NCBI GenBank assembly: GCA_034509495.1
Contig: CM067515.1
Coordinates: 15,894,558 to 15,958,557 of the forward strand
Length of the DNA: 64,000 nt
DNA from: Acestrorhynchus altus
Taxonomy: Eukaryota; Chordata; Actinopteri; Characiformes; Acestrorhynchidae
Reading direction: 5' to 3'
A program made the translations under genes and the position numbers. Positions 11,331 through 22,777 of the stretch are shown in pieces; position 1 is the first letter of the stretch, and each line of letters starts with the position of its first letter. The notes beneath the pieces were generated by a model, which saw only the letters and a list, made by a program, of their open reading frames with translations, was not told the DNA's origin and ran no database searches.

Positions 11331-12259
11331 CAACGCAACTGTACAAAAAGATGTATTTACTGTGTATTTAATGTATTTACTGATGGTTAGAATAAGACTA
11401 GAATGTATGTGTAATCAGGGGTGCCAAACCCAGGTCACTATGAGTCTTTCAGGGGTTTCCTAATATCAGAGCCTGACCAGGGCATATTATCTAGTGGTAG
11501 ATCTCCAACACAAGAATGAAGCCCACCTGATGTGCAAAGATTTTTAGGTTCTGTCAGGAGCAAACTTGTTCTTCAGCTTCTCTAAAGCAGCCTTTGTACT
11601 TTTGGGTTTAGCTTTGATTATATTTTAATTGGATTTGATTGTAATTATAGAGCAAAGCATGTACTCTGTTATCCACTAGAGGGAGACAATTCAGGTCTGC
11701 CAAGATATGTGAGAAGCCTGTGTCACGTGTGTGTTGCTAGTTTATTATTTATATCTGATAAATTATGGAGGTTCAGATGGACTACAGTACATGACTGCAG
11801 CTTATTCACACTTATTTATACATCTGCACCTCCTACCTCCATACAAATTTGCTTTCGTTACTTTAGATTTGTATATTTATTTTCTCTTTTTGAATAGTGT
11901 TTTTTTATTATATTTTATCTTGTAAATACAGAAACATATTTAATCTCCCCCTTCTCCCTGTTTCACTTGTTAATCCGTGAGTGCTGACAGTCGTAAATAA
12001 GCATTTCGCTACATATTGTACTGTATATAACTATGTGTGTGACAAATAAACAAACATTGAAACCTTGAAACCTTAATGTGATAAAGAAGGAAAAATCTGC
12101 AAGCATGACATACATTGATAAGAACCAAAAGGTGACGTCTAGACAACTGGGTCAGAACATCTCCAGGCAGGTGTTGTGGATTGTTCCTAGTATGCAGGGG
12201 TCAGTTCCAACTAAAATGCTCCAAGGAAGTGAACTGTGAATTGAACTGAAGATCATGGG

Positions 12260-12405
12260 TCATGGGTGCCCAAGGGTCACTGATGCTCTTGGAGGCACCA
12301 CCTCACAACTTATGACTTTCTGCTGGTAACAAGTTTTCATGGCATAAGGTGAAGCTACCCTGTATTAGGCAAGGGGTTTTAATGTTTTAATGGCTGATTG
12401 CTGGG
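12260..12405 (+). mobile_element. Tc1-like 3' end fragment
   Basis: Short + strand remnant with 'ggtcatgggtgcccaagggt' and a terminal 'ttttaatggctgattgctg', corresponding to the right terminal region of the family seen at 7365-7786. Confidence 0.4.
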
Positions 12406-12669
12406 GGATAGGTCTACATATGAGAAACATGTAAACTCAAAGAAGAAAATGTAATGTTTCTTATGCCACTGCACTGAACTGAGTATTTCTGACTCCAGCA
12501 ATGCACAGCCTGGCCCAGTCTGGCCCTGCTGGATGGACCTCCTGCCCTCAACATCTGGAGAAAATGCTGGACCTTCTAACACATGATATTCGAACATGTT
12601 GACTCATACTCATACATGGGCGGCATTCAATTTCCACGAAACAGAATATTCTGAAACATAATCAACAGA

Positions 12670-12985
12670 AACAAATGCAATGGCGGCCTTTAATTAGCTC
12701 GCAGCGACTCCCGCTGATCGGCCCACGGACAGGCTGCTGTTACCCCCCCGGCAGTGTTTAAACCTGCGGTCCGGCCTAATTTGAAGAGCAGGCGTAATCA
12801 CTGCCCGTTAGTGCGACCACTAATTGGAGTCTGGGCCAGGGCCTGTACTTGGACGGAGGTGGAGTGCTGTGAGTGGTCTACGATTACCTCATTAAGCAGA
12901 GAGAGAGGTAAGGCTTGGGCCTGCCACCCAGGGCAGCAGCATGGGGACTTATGGGAGGGTGTTAGAGACGTTAAGATAATCACAC
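12670..12985. promoter_or_regulatory. candidate conserved noncoding element between mfsd12 and nfic
   Basis: GC content rises sharply against AT-rich flanks, no known repeat is visible, and homeobox-type cores cluster here ('ctttaattagctcg', 'cactaattggag', 'cattaagcag'). An 89-codon frame runs through it but resembles no protein I know. Conservation cannot be tested here. Confidence 0.35.
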
Positions 12986-13254
12986 AGCTACTAACAGATA
13001 TTCATTCTTACATACCAGCATAGCACAGTAATTTACAAGTGTGGCACAGGGAGATATAAATTATGGCCTCATTTTCCAAAGCAGTTCCCGTTTAACAGAC
13101 ATCTGTAAATTTCGGCCACTCTATGACCCCAAAACACAGCCCACTACCTCACAGAAGTATTTAATAACAGTTAAAATGGGAACAGCTTCCCTTACTTAGG
13201 CTGCTAGGCTGGATAGGGATGTATTGTTTGTATTGCCTGTATTGTATGTACACT

Positions 13255-13595
13255 AGATATCTAAAATTATCTAGACACCCCTTCTAATTATGGTGACATT
13301 AAGCTTCCAGTTGTATAATCCCCATTAAAAAGCATTGACCAATAGGATGGGGCACACATGAGCCCAAGGTTACCATGCCAATTGCAAAGTATTAGTTAGA
13401 GGAGCATAAGGACCTCCAACTTTGGAGTGATAAAGCTCCATCCAATACCTTTGGGCAGAGTTGGGATGAGTTGGAGTAGCAACTTATTATGAGCACCTAT
13501 CCACTGATGCTCTTGTGGCTTATTGCAATCAAATCCTCCTCACAGTAATGATCAAGAGCACATGTCTAGAGGTTTGTGGACATGTGCAGTATAAC
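13255..13595. mobile_element. Tc1-like MITE, family B
   Basis: Starts with 'ctagacaccccttctaatta' and ends with 'aggtttgtggacatgtgcag', giving weakly matching outward-facing ends. The interior matches 10685-10945. Confidence 0.5.
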
Positions 13596-13604
13596 AGATA
13601 ACTC

Positions 13605-13710
13605 TCAACATAAATAAACCCTAATAAACATAAAGTCAGTGGTCAGCGAGAGTGTTTACCTGTAAAACTCTATATAACATTAGAATAAACCAGTGGTCAG
13701 AATGTGCTGT
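13605..13710. repeat. dispersed 85-bp repeat, single copy
   Basis: 'taaacataaagtcagtggtc' followed by 'gagagtgtttacctgtaaaa' is nearly identical to units of the tandem cluster at 53470-53715, about 40 kb away. Confidence 0.7.
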
Positions 13711-13739
13711 TGAGCAGTAAAGTTATTGATTTTCTGGTT

Positions 13740-16700
13740 AGAAGAACACTTTTTGGGTGCTGATCTTTTATGCAAACTCCAAATACTGTATGGGTTTCTT
13801 CACTTCCACCTGCAGCTGTCCTGCTGATTTATGTTAATGTTAAAGAGCTGATTAGATAAACTAATTGTTGGGTCAGAGCTGGGGGTACAGACCTTCCTCC
13901 AGCACAGCACTGGAAAACACATTCTCTCACATACACCAGTCACAATGAATATATATTTATTTGTATTTATTCTAATTTTAATATTTTGGAACAAGTAAAC
14001 TCTTGCTGCCTCCTAAACAGCATTGCAGCATTTGGGGTTGTTGTATGGCTTTTGTTTGTTTTGGGAGGGTTTTATTTGTTTGTTTGTTTGTTTGTTTGTT
14101 TTTCAGATACCTAAACCTCAGAACAGTTCTTTTGCTTTTGGATTTGAATCCAATGTTGCTGCCAAGTCATTTTATAGCACCTATATTTTAGAGGATGATG
14201 AGGTTAGGAATAGCCAAACAGCTACATATTCCAGCTATCACCAGCTGGATTTGTCCCGTGTGTTCTGTCACTCTCTTCCCAATCGTGTCTTGCTTTTTAG
14301 TGCTGGAGGTCACCCAAGAACGTCCTCCACAGATTGTGTAATTACAGCTAGCATTTCATACATGTCTCTCTTCGCTTATAAACAGAAACTTGACATTTAC
14401 TGCTCTCATGGCACTGAACCATGTTGACCATTCAAAGTGTTATTTAAAGCTCAATTTCTCATGGGTTTGCTTTCTTTTCATATAGATATTCCTGGAAGTG
14501 TGCAATGCCTCTTTTTCCTTCCCAATAACTGGAAATGGCTTCTTACCTTTTCGGTTGTCATGTGACTTCACATGAGGAAGACAATGGGGCTTTCTTCCCA
14601 CACATGGAAAAAAATTAATGGTGCATATTTCCCAACATTTTGAAGGCAATGTTCTAGAATGGTTGGTTTATAGCACAGGCAACCACCAAGACGAAGGATT
14701 ATAATATCAAATTAAAAAGGAGGAAAATTAGTTTTATGATTTATTGCAATCTGGCAAAAAGAATAACCCATTATATTTATGTTACATTGTATAAAATACA
14801 TTTGTTGCAACCATACCTACCTTAAAGGGTCATAGCAGGTGTGATAACACCGTGGTAGTGATTATTCACAGTCAGCTGGTAAAATGACCCACAATCATTT
14901 TAACATTACTTCAACCAGTGGCCACTCCTCCAGTGCTAAATGGCCTGGTGTTGCTCTTTATACTTTTGTCAATTTCAACTTGCTGATGTATGTGGTTTCC
15001 TTTGTATTCAAATTAATTTAGACTGAAAAAGAAAAGTAATGAAAAAACAGGTAAGCCTAGCTGCACCGGATCACTACTGTCTGCATAGAATTGGAGTTTG
15101 GGACTAAAATATATGCTCTTTATTTTTAAAAAGGTGATGTGGCATAAAATATGACATCTATTACATTTCATTTGATCATGCCTGGTAAAAGACACAAAGC
15201 CCAAGAATCTTAAGATGTAGAGCATGTCTTTAAATTAAAGCACCATTTACAGGTTTTTAAACATGAAGAACCCAGGACCTTCTAAACCTACTGTGACTGA
15301 TAACATTGAGGGTTCTATTATGTAAAACAGTGGTCCAGAAAAACATAGAGAAACACTAATAAATGTAGAACTTCAAGAACTCCAAACTACCAACCTCATA
15401 CAGAGTGCTTCTATGGCCATGACTGAATTTCTTGACCCTCCTTCCAAAGGACCTACGAATCCATAGATTGGTATGGACTTTGATGCACACAATGCCATGG
15501 TTTGTCTTCACATCACTTCCCTTTACAGTTCTGTAGGGATTGCAGTGTGGTTTGGGATATTCAAAGCTTTTAAGCCATTATACATGTTTTCCTGCCAGTT
15601 CATGTGATAATGTGCAGAGAAAGTAGACATGAAAATATACCTGCCAGTCACCTCGTTGTCTGCCAATCCACGGGGGGCTCACGTGGCTCATTGGGGAGGA
15701 GTGGGGGTGAGCGCTGTGGTGTTCAAGGCTAGAGTGTAGACTAGGGTTAACATTATCTACTGTTATGTTTTCTTGTCCAGCTATGGCCTTACAATTGCCC
15801 ACTAAAGAAATCAGTCTTTCATTTCAAGTCACGTTCTTGTGAGAACGTTATAATACAGTTTCAGACCAGGAGAAACGTTCAGCTTACCGAAGATCACAGC
15901 TCTTTTCAGCAGCACATATACATACACTCATTAGCTTTGTGGCATTATGGATTCCTCAGGCCATGAGTAAAAGAAAGGGCCTCTCCAAGACAAACCTGTC
16001 CTTGGACATTGCGTTTCGACAAAGTGCATCAGTCAGTCAGTAAGCAAAAACACCTCTGCTGGCCTAGCCCAGTCTAGTCTACTTTAGGTGGTCTGTCCAA
16101 AAAGATTTGCTCTGAAAATAGTTTTTAAATTAACCACCAGCAGCACGTTGCTAATTTCCATAAGTCACCAAATAGATTCCCTGTGTTGTTCTATCACTAA
16201 GCTAGCAGTGGCATAGGACATACATTCCAAGGCCAAATGTCCACATATCCCAGATGTTGTCAACCAGTCAAGACATGTTTGGCATCCAAAATGTAACTTT
16301 AGTGTAGCATCTGAACTTTGAGTCTATGCTGCTAGCAAACTCTAGAGAATACTCAACAGCCAGCCAACTGTTTTCTGTAAAGTCATGCCCACACACTTCT
16401 CTCAAACCACATCCAGGTGTTCATTAAGCTGGCACAGGCATGTTGTTGTGGTTTGCGATGCAGTATGACTATAAAAATGTACAAAACTTAACTGTGTAGA
16501 TGAACGCCAGCAGCAGCCTTTCTAGACAACAGGTGTTTTCTGAATTCTGTTGAACGAAAACACTTAAATACTTAAAATGGAAAATTTAAAACAATATGAA
16601 CAATGCAACTCGAGAGGGTTTTATCAATAATAATATTGAGGCAGAGAAATGTGAATCACAAAGAAATAAAGGGTTCTGTATAGTACCAAGGAAGGTTCTT

Positions 16701-16970
16701 TGACACTTTTTATGTGCTTTTAATTGTATTAGAGAAATACACACACAAATTTCTCAGGGATGTAAAGAACCAGTTACCTAGGTAAAGAACCATTTTGACA
16801 ATCAAGTGGCTTTTTAGTTTGATGGTTCTTGGCCTGGTAAATGACTCTTCATGAAAGAAAAACTTAAAACATAAAATAAATATTTTGTACTGAGAAAGGG
16901 TTCTTATGACAATGACAGGACCAGTTTTTGGCTAGTCTTTTACTGGGCACACAACAATTTTTGTATGTGA
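13740..16970. other. intergenic, no gene seen
   Basis: AT-rich unique-looking DNA. A (GTTT)n run at about 14066-14102 precedes an AG and a 100-codon open frame, which gives it an exon-like look without any protein similarity I recognise. An AGAACC-type MITE fragment lies at about 16670-16880. Confidence 0.5.
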
Positions 16971-16988
16971 ATATATATGTATACATTT

Positions 16989-17422
16989 TGTCATGCACCC
17001 TTCAGCTTCTCCGGACTCAAACTCCCAGAATCCTTCAGTCAGTCACCTGACTGATCATGTGACTCTCACATGATCTAGCACACCTGAATTCTGATTGTTT
17101 ACACCTGGTCCCAAGAGTACTTAAGCCAGCATTTGTTGTTTGTTCATTGTCTAGCCTTGCCTAGTGACCCCATTGCATTCTTCTATGTTTCTTGTCATCA
17201 GTCTGTTTCCATTTCTCGACTCTCGTCCTTCGTCTAGCTCGTCTACCTGTATTTAGTCTGTTGGTTTTGATCTTTGCCTGCTTTTTGACTTGGTCTCTGG
17301 TTTGTGTATTTCAGCATTATCTCGCCTGCTGGTTAAAGACTTGGACTGTTATCTTGACATCACTCCCATTAAATTTTACTGTATTGATATCTGCATCTGC
17401 TTCCCTCTGTCCAATCCTGACA
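16989..17422 (+). mobile_element. solo LTR of an LTR retrotransposon
   Basis: 434 bp that begins TGTCATGC and ends CCTGACA, so the termini are TG...CA within the 5-bp inverted repeat TGTCA/TGACA. It is flanked by the perfect 5-bp duplication 'cattt' (16984-16988 and 17423-17427). A polyA-like 'attaaa' lies near 17370, as expected in an R region. Orientation follows that signal. No internal gag or pol sequence adjoins it, so it is what remains after recombination between two LTRs. A Ty3/gypsy-type origin is likely but not proven. Confidence 0.8.
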
Positions 17423-17429
17423 CATTTAC

Positions 17430-18815
17430 TCAAATTACATTTACTAAGGAAAGTCTATTGACTATCGTTGAGTTAGTCTTTTTAACATTTAGAAAGCTAG
17501 GCTATTAAATTATTAAACTAAGCAAATTTAAATATCTGTATAAATTTTACCATGTTTTGATCAAAACGTTACTACTTTTAGTTACTATTGTTTTATGGGG
17601 GGGAGGTTTGCTTATAAGGACTTCACATCACAGACATACTGTTGGAAATTGATCATCCTGAGTGTTTCTGAGCTGATAATTCAAGAATTGTGATGAATTA
17701 TTTGTAATGGTTAGAACTGACAAGGATATTTATACTTTTAATTTCTTAAAAATACTTGACAGCGCTCCAGAGAAAATAAAAACAATTTGTTTGTTTATTA
17801 TTTTGTTATTTATGTAAATATCAGTAATATCAGCAAACAGCGTAACTGCCTGCAAGGTGTGGATATGGGGTTTTAAGAGTTAAATTTATACAGTACTAGA
17901 AAATATATTCATTAATATCATTGAACATTAACGTGGTTACTATGTTTTATTTCTAATGTTTTATTTGTCTTAACTGTACATTCATATGCTACTGAGTAAT
18001 GTTTCTCTGTTTGTTGGAGACAACTGTGTGTGACATAACACATGTAGGTTCAAAACACCCTCCATGTGTGGGTCCAATGTGGGCACTTCCATGTTTTCAC
18101 TTACATCCTATATTTTCTTTCATTTTATTCTTGGCTAGGAATGAAAATGTGGCTGTCCGACAATGACTGTGCAAAATCACCACACACCCTTGATGAAGAA
18201 TCATGAAAAACGGCTGAGAGAAGCCAATTAAAGAGAGAAAAGGTTACCAGCAGAGAGCATGTCATTATTGTCAGAATAGCCCTAGTTCATGAATCATTGT
18301 GGATGACCAAAGAATGTGCATAAGTTTGGTTTCCAACCCCCAGCTGGGACAGACATGGCTTGGGTCAGTCCTGTTAGAACTGGATTTGGTCCTGCCAGGG
18401 TCAGGGACCAGCTACTGAGCTATCTGCCGCCACTGCTCCTTTTTCTTACAGTCAAAGGGTATTTGCAATCTACATGACTGAGACGTGACTTTTTTATGAT
18501 ATATTATTTACATTTCTTTACTAATATTCACCACAGGTTACTATTGGGTGGTTTATCTTTTTTCAAGAATTAATTTTATGGGAATATTAGAAAAAATGTG
18601 GACATAATTTCCATGAGTGAAATACATCACACCCAATTTTTCCTGTAATTTTGTTGAGGTAGTACATTTTATTCTTAAGGAAATAGCTCATGATGTACAC
18701 ATTTAAGACTGGTAAACAGAAGATCACTTTAGTCCAACCACCTGATGTTTTAAATCATCAATTTCAAAATTTAAATCATCAAAACCTGCTCATGGTGAAA
18801 ACAATTATGAGAATA
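17430..18815. other. intergenic, no gene seen
   Basis: AT-rich. No exon, repeat family or RNA gene recognised. Confidence 0.5.
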
Positions 18816-18824
18816 GTGAAATAC

Positions 18825-19003
18825 ACTTCTTCTTCTTTTTTCAGCTGCTCCTTTTAGAGTTTGCCACAGCGGGTCATCATATTTATGATCCGAATTATAG
18901 ATTTGGCAACGGATGCCCTTCCTGATGCAAACCTCACCATTTATCTGGGCTTGGAGACCGGCACTAGTAGTGTGCACAAACTACACCCCTAATGGCTGGT
19001 TTA
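18825..19003. repeat. teleost interspersed repeat fragment
   Basis: 'cttcttctttttt' then 'gctgctccttttagagtttg' and 'ggatgcccttcctgatgcaa' match a repeat that is very frequent in fish genomes. Probably retroelement derived; exact class unknown. Confidence 0.5.
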
Positions 19004-19014
19004 GAATTGTGAAA

Positions 19015-19473
19015 TACACTCATCATCAAAAAATAGTTGCAACCAGGAATCAACTGATTCATCTTTGACTCGGTGGAGACAACCAATGAATCTGTGTGTG
19101 GAGGCACTGTGGTCAGCACCAAGACTGGTGGTTTGTCATCGTCGAATTGTCAAATTAGGTCTCACAACCAGTGGCTCTACCTATGCCAAGGCCAGTCAGT
19201 TCCCTAGACATATCTGTGATTCAAAATGTTTGGGATAGTAGACATGCTATTAATGCTACCCCTGCAGCAAAATCTGCCATAACTAAGCGAAATGATTCAA
19301 GGCGCATGGGATTGATTATTGCATGACACCATTCTACAACTCCTGATATGCTTTATACCCAATGCCATATGCCATTTAATGTTCCTGGTAACCTGTATCT
19401 TCCTTCCCTTTGCAATCCAACACTTCCTTTTTAGTGCAACTATTTGTGCAACTGTTTTTTGACAATGAGTGTA
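19015..19473 (+). mobile_element. Tc1-like MITE with intact terminal inverted repeats, family A
   Basis: 459 bp including TA at both ends. The first 27 bases ('tacactcatcatcaaaaa' then 'atagttgca') match the reverse complement of the last 27 at 24 positions. The interior keeps a decayed + strand piece of Tc1 transposase seen also at 4490-5115 and 36883-37240. Confidence 0.8.
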
Positions 19474-20084
19474 TACCAAATATCCATCCAGCTTACTGGT
19501 AACATCTGCAGAGTTCCTCCTCCAATGGTGATAAATGACAGCCTGACTCGGAGATCATTCTTTTTTGTCTCTGAAAGTGCATGACCACACTGTCATTGAG
19601 GGTTTTTTTCCTCATCTGGGCTTGACATTCTCGTCTGAGGTTTGCACTTTGCCTTGTTGTTGGGCCCTTTTCTGAAGGCCAAGGGCAGACATGTGGTCCA
19701 TTTTAGTTTTGCAGAATATTGCTGTTTTTGCTGCTGAATAGATTCAAGCTGAGAAATCAGAGTCAGATTCTAAGCCCAGTACTCTGGCTGGACAAAAACA
19801 GTTGTTGCACAGCAGCTCTTGTTTGGTTTCTGGTAGCCTATATTTGGAGCATGGCCATTGAACAGAGGTTCTCGGGCATAAATTAAGCCTTATCTTGGTG
19901 GTGGTTCTCCACTACTTAGAGGGCTTTTAGTTCAGTCTTTTCCTGTTGAATTGGTTAGAATATAAATCGTTTCACCTTTTAATGATGGGCTACTTTTCAG
20001 TCTCCATTAGATTTTATTAATTGACTGTAATATTTGAATCTTTTAAACTCAAAGGGTCTATAAGTGGCCCCACATTTCAGTTCT

Positions 20085-20345
20085 TCACACAGGATAAACC
20101 ATAATAGATACTGAATAACTGGTTACTGAATAAGTCATAGTGGATACTGAAAAAATAATAATACTAATAGTAATAATTAACAGTCACTAAAATTTCATAC
20201 CAGTTACTTAGCAATTTACAGTGGATGCCGAATAATAATTAGTACTTCTCATATTAGTTAATGAATAATTCACAGTAGATAATGAGCAGCTCATGGTGGA
20301 TACTGAATATTCAGTATAGATATTCAGAAACCGTTTTTGTCGATC
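20085..20345 (+). repeat. degenerate minisatellite, left block
   Basis: Units of about 20-22 bp built on 'tggatactgaataattcata', with much variation. It continues at 20935-21205 after an inserted block, and the same unit appears in the opposite orientation at 51990-52245. Confidence 0.7.
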
Positions 20346-20624
20346 AAAACAAGTGCCTGTTTTTGGCAGAATCGCAAATAGCTCCTAGGGAGTCCTTACA
20401 TAAGACACAAAACTACAACATTTTAACACAGATGTCAGCTTTCAACATATGAATCAATGTAAATAATCTTCTATTATTAATATATAATGATTTGTTTAGA
20501 TTTATAATCTGTAATTTTGTACTACACTACGAAGGTGGGGTGTGTTATTTGGAATTAAACCTCTCCGGTTTCTTCCTTCTTGTTGTGTTTTGATTTCTGC
20601 CATAATGATTTACTATTGTCCCAT

Positions 20625-20890
20625 GGATGGACTGGCTATCGGGAGAAGCAGGAAATTCCTGGTGGGCCACTACAGGTGTGGGCTGCTGAGAGGGTCAAGG
20701 GGCTGTTGTCACCCCAACACATTGACAAAACAAATCTGTTCAGAATGGATCCCCCCTCCCAGGCCAGTCTGTATAAGAATCCAGGGCTGAGGGCTCAGAT
20801 AGGTTGCCAGTCAAGCCCTGCTCCTAAAGGACTAGCATGCCCATGCAAGCTTTTCCATCTCTGTGTGGATGGAAATATTTTAAAAAACAA
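20625..20890. repeat. interspersed repeat inserted in a minisatellite
   Basis: 'gactggctatcgggagaagc' then 'ggaaattcctggtgggccac' is a dispersed fish repeat. It is GC-richer than the arrays on either side and separates the two minisatellite blocks. Confidence 0.5.
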
Positions 20891-20934
20891 GGGGAGGGAA
20901 ATAAAAAAAAACCCTGTGTAGATGTGGACAAAAC

Positions 20935-21205
20935 TTCATAGTTATTAGTAAATAATGGATACTGAATACTTCATAGTAGTTACTAGATAATTCATAGTGG
21001 ATACTGAATAATTCATAGTAGATACTGAATAATTCATAGTAAATATTGGATAATAAAAAGTCTATGCTGACTAATTCATAGCAATTACTAATAATGCATA
21101 ATAGTTACAAAATCGTTTGTAGTGGATACAGAATAATTACAGTATTAATTACTCAATAATTCATAGTAGTTACTAAATAATCCATTGTAGTTACTGAATA
21201 ATTCA
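20935..21205 (+). repeat. degenerate minisatellite, right block
   Basis: Clearest units are near 20990-21045: 'agtggatactgaataattca' then 'tagtagatactgaataattc'. Spacing is about 21 bp. Confidence 0.8.
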
Positions 21206-21246
21206 TTTAAACATTTGGAGTGCAGTCTAAGTGTTCAACCCCCCAA

Positions 21247-21250
<4 letters not shown>

Positions 21251-21282
<32 letters not shown>
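21251..21282. repeat. (CT)16 microsatellite
   Basis: Perfect CT dinucleotides. Confidence 0.95.
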
Positions 21283-21286
<4 letters not shown>

Positions 21287-22088
21287 GGTGGTGACAGTAA
21301 AGTTGTAATTCAATTTTCAGTAACTTTAATTACTCTAAAAAGTGTTGTCATGCTTGTTTCTCTTCGGGAAGAGAAAATGTAACACATTCTACATTAAGCA
21401 ATGTTTAATTAAAAAAACATGAAGAAGCAAAGGCACAAGAAAAGAAAACAAAGCCCCAGGGCCTGACTGGCTAACTGACTGCAGCTGTGTGGTCGCTGTG
21501 GGTGAGATTCCTCACTCAGCTCTGTTGAGGCTGACAGACTCTTGGTGGTTACACCTACCGGTCACTCTGGGCAGGTATCTGCTTTGCTCTGCTCTAGGTA
21601 ATGGCCTCTACCACCCTGACTGTGTAAGTCCAATAGATGCTCTCAGCACCCGGTCCATGACTGCCTACCCTTATGATGTTAGTTAATGGAAAAATGAGGC
21701 TCGATGAAGGCGGGTGGCATCATTGTGGTAAGTCCAGGGTGTAGGAGGGGACCCTTTGTAGTGTGATGGATTCTATGGGACAGACTGTTTTTTCTTCTTC
21801 TCTTTCAGACAGTCCATGTGTGCAAGGTCTAGATGGGATAACATTCACCCATTTTGTTTCTCTTTTCTCTCACTCTCCCCCTTGTTGTCCTGTTTCCAAG
21901 TAAACAATGCAATGACTGAACCAACAAAAATTACTCTGCTTTATTTGAAAAACTCCTTTTTGGTCTGTGAGAGTTAATATTACATATGGACACTATATGT
22001 AACCATGTAACTCTCCCCATACATATCGAATACTTTTCATCAAGATATATTACTATTAATATATAGAATTACTCATGTATATTGGACT

Positions 22089-22114
22089 GAAAACTCAGCA
22101 ATCCATCTGTCTCT

Positions 22115-22164
<50 letters not shown>

Positions 22165-22290
22165 TGCCCAGTCTCTAGAGGAGGTGAGAGGATGATGACA
22201 GAGAGAATGGTGCTGCTCAGGAGCTTTGGGAGCTCTCCTGTTTGGGACACTTTGGAGATACTCTGAAAACTCAGCAATCCATCTGTCTCT

Positions 22291-22340
<50 letters not shown>

Positions 22341-22466
22341 TGCCCAGTCTCTAGAGGAGGTGAGAGGATGATGACAGAGAGAATGGTGCTGCTCAGGAGC
22401 TTTGGGAGCTCTCCTGTTTGGGACACTTTGGAGATACTCTGAAAACTCAGCAATCCATCTGTCTCT

Positions 22467-22516
<50 letters not shown>

Positions 22517-22662
22517 TGCCCAGTCTCTAGAGGAGGTGAGAGGATGATGACAGAGAGAATGGTGCTGCTCAGGAGCTTTGGGAGCTCTCCTGTTTGGGAC
22601 ACTTTGGAGATACTCTGAAAACTCAGCAATCCATCTGTCTCTCTTTTTCTCTCTCTCTCTCT
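22089..22662 (+). repeat. 176-bp tandem array abutting the first NFI start codon
   Basis: Three full units start at 22089, 22265 and 22441, and a partial fourth starts at 22617. Spacing is exactly 176 bp each time and the copies look identical, including the internal (CT)n run. The fourth breaks off inside its CT run and passes straight into the exon, 17 bases before the start codon at 22679. Each full unit carries the same 24-codon ORF (22192-22266, 22368-22442, 22544-22618) beginning MMTERMVLL. Identity this high suggests a very recent duplication or an assembly error. Confidence 0.95.
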
Positions 22663-22678
22663 GGATCTGTTTCCCACC

Positions 22679-22777
22679 ATGGAGCTCCCCAGCATCACAC
22701 ACATGGGTGGCAACCCATCGGAAAACACTGTGAAATGGCAGCTCTGCTATGACATGACGGCCAAAACCTGGTGGATG
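22679..22777 (+). CDS. nfic: NFI alternative first coding exon, WQLCYD-type
   Basis: 33 codons from an ATG in a strong context (cccaccATGg) to ...KTWWM, followed by the donor GTAAGT at 22778 in phase 0. An in-frame TGA at 22616-22618 precedes it with no ATG between, which fixes the start. The end, KWQLCYDMTAKTWWM, closely matches the NFIA isoform whose first exon ends KWQLCYDISARTWWM before DEFHPF. The first part (MELPSITHMGGNPSENTV) is not one I recall in other NFI proteins. Its 5' UTR would be the 176-bp array or lie within it. Confidence 0.88.

Noticed and set aside
14003..14427. Exon-like open frame after a (GTTT)n tract and AG
   Set aside because: The pyrimidine tract is a microsatellite; the 100-odd residues match no family I recognise and no donor or partner exon is evident.
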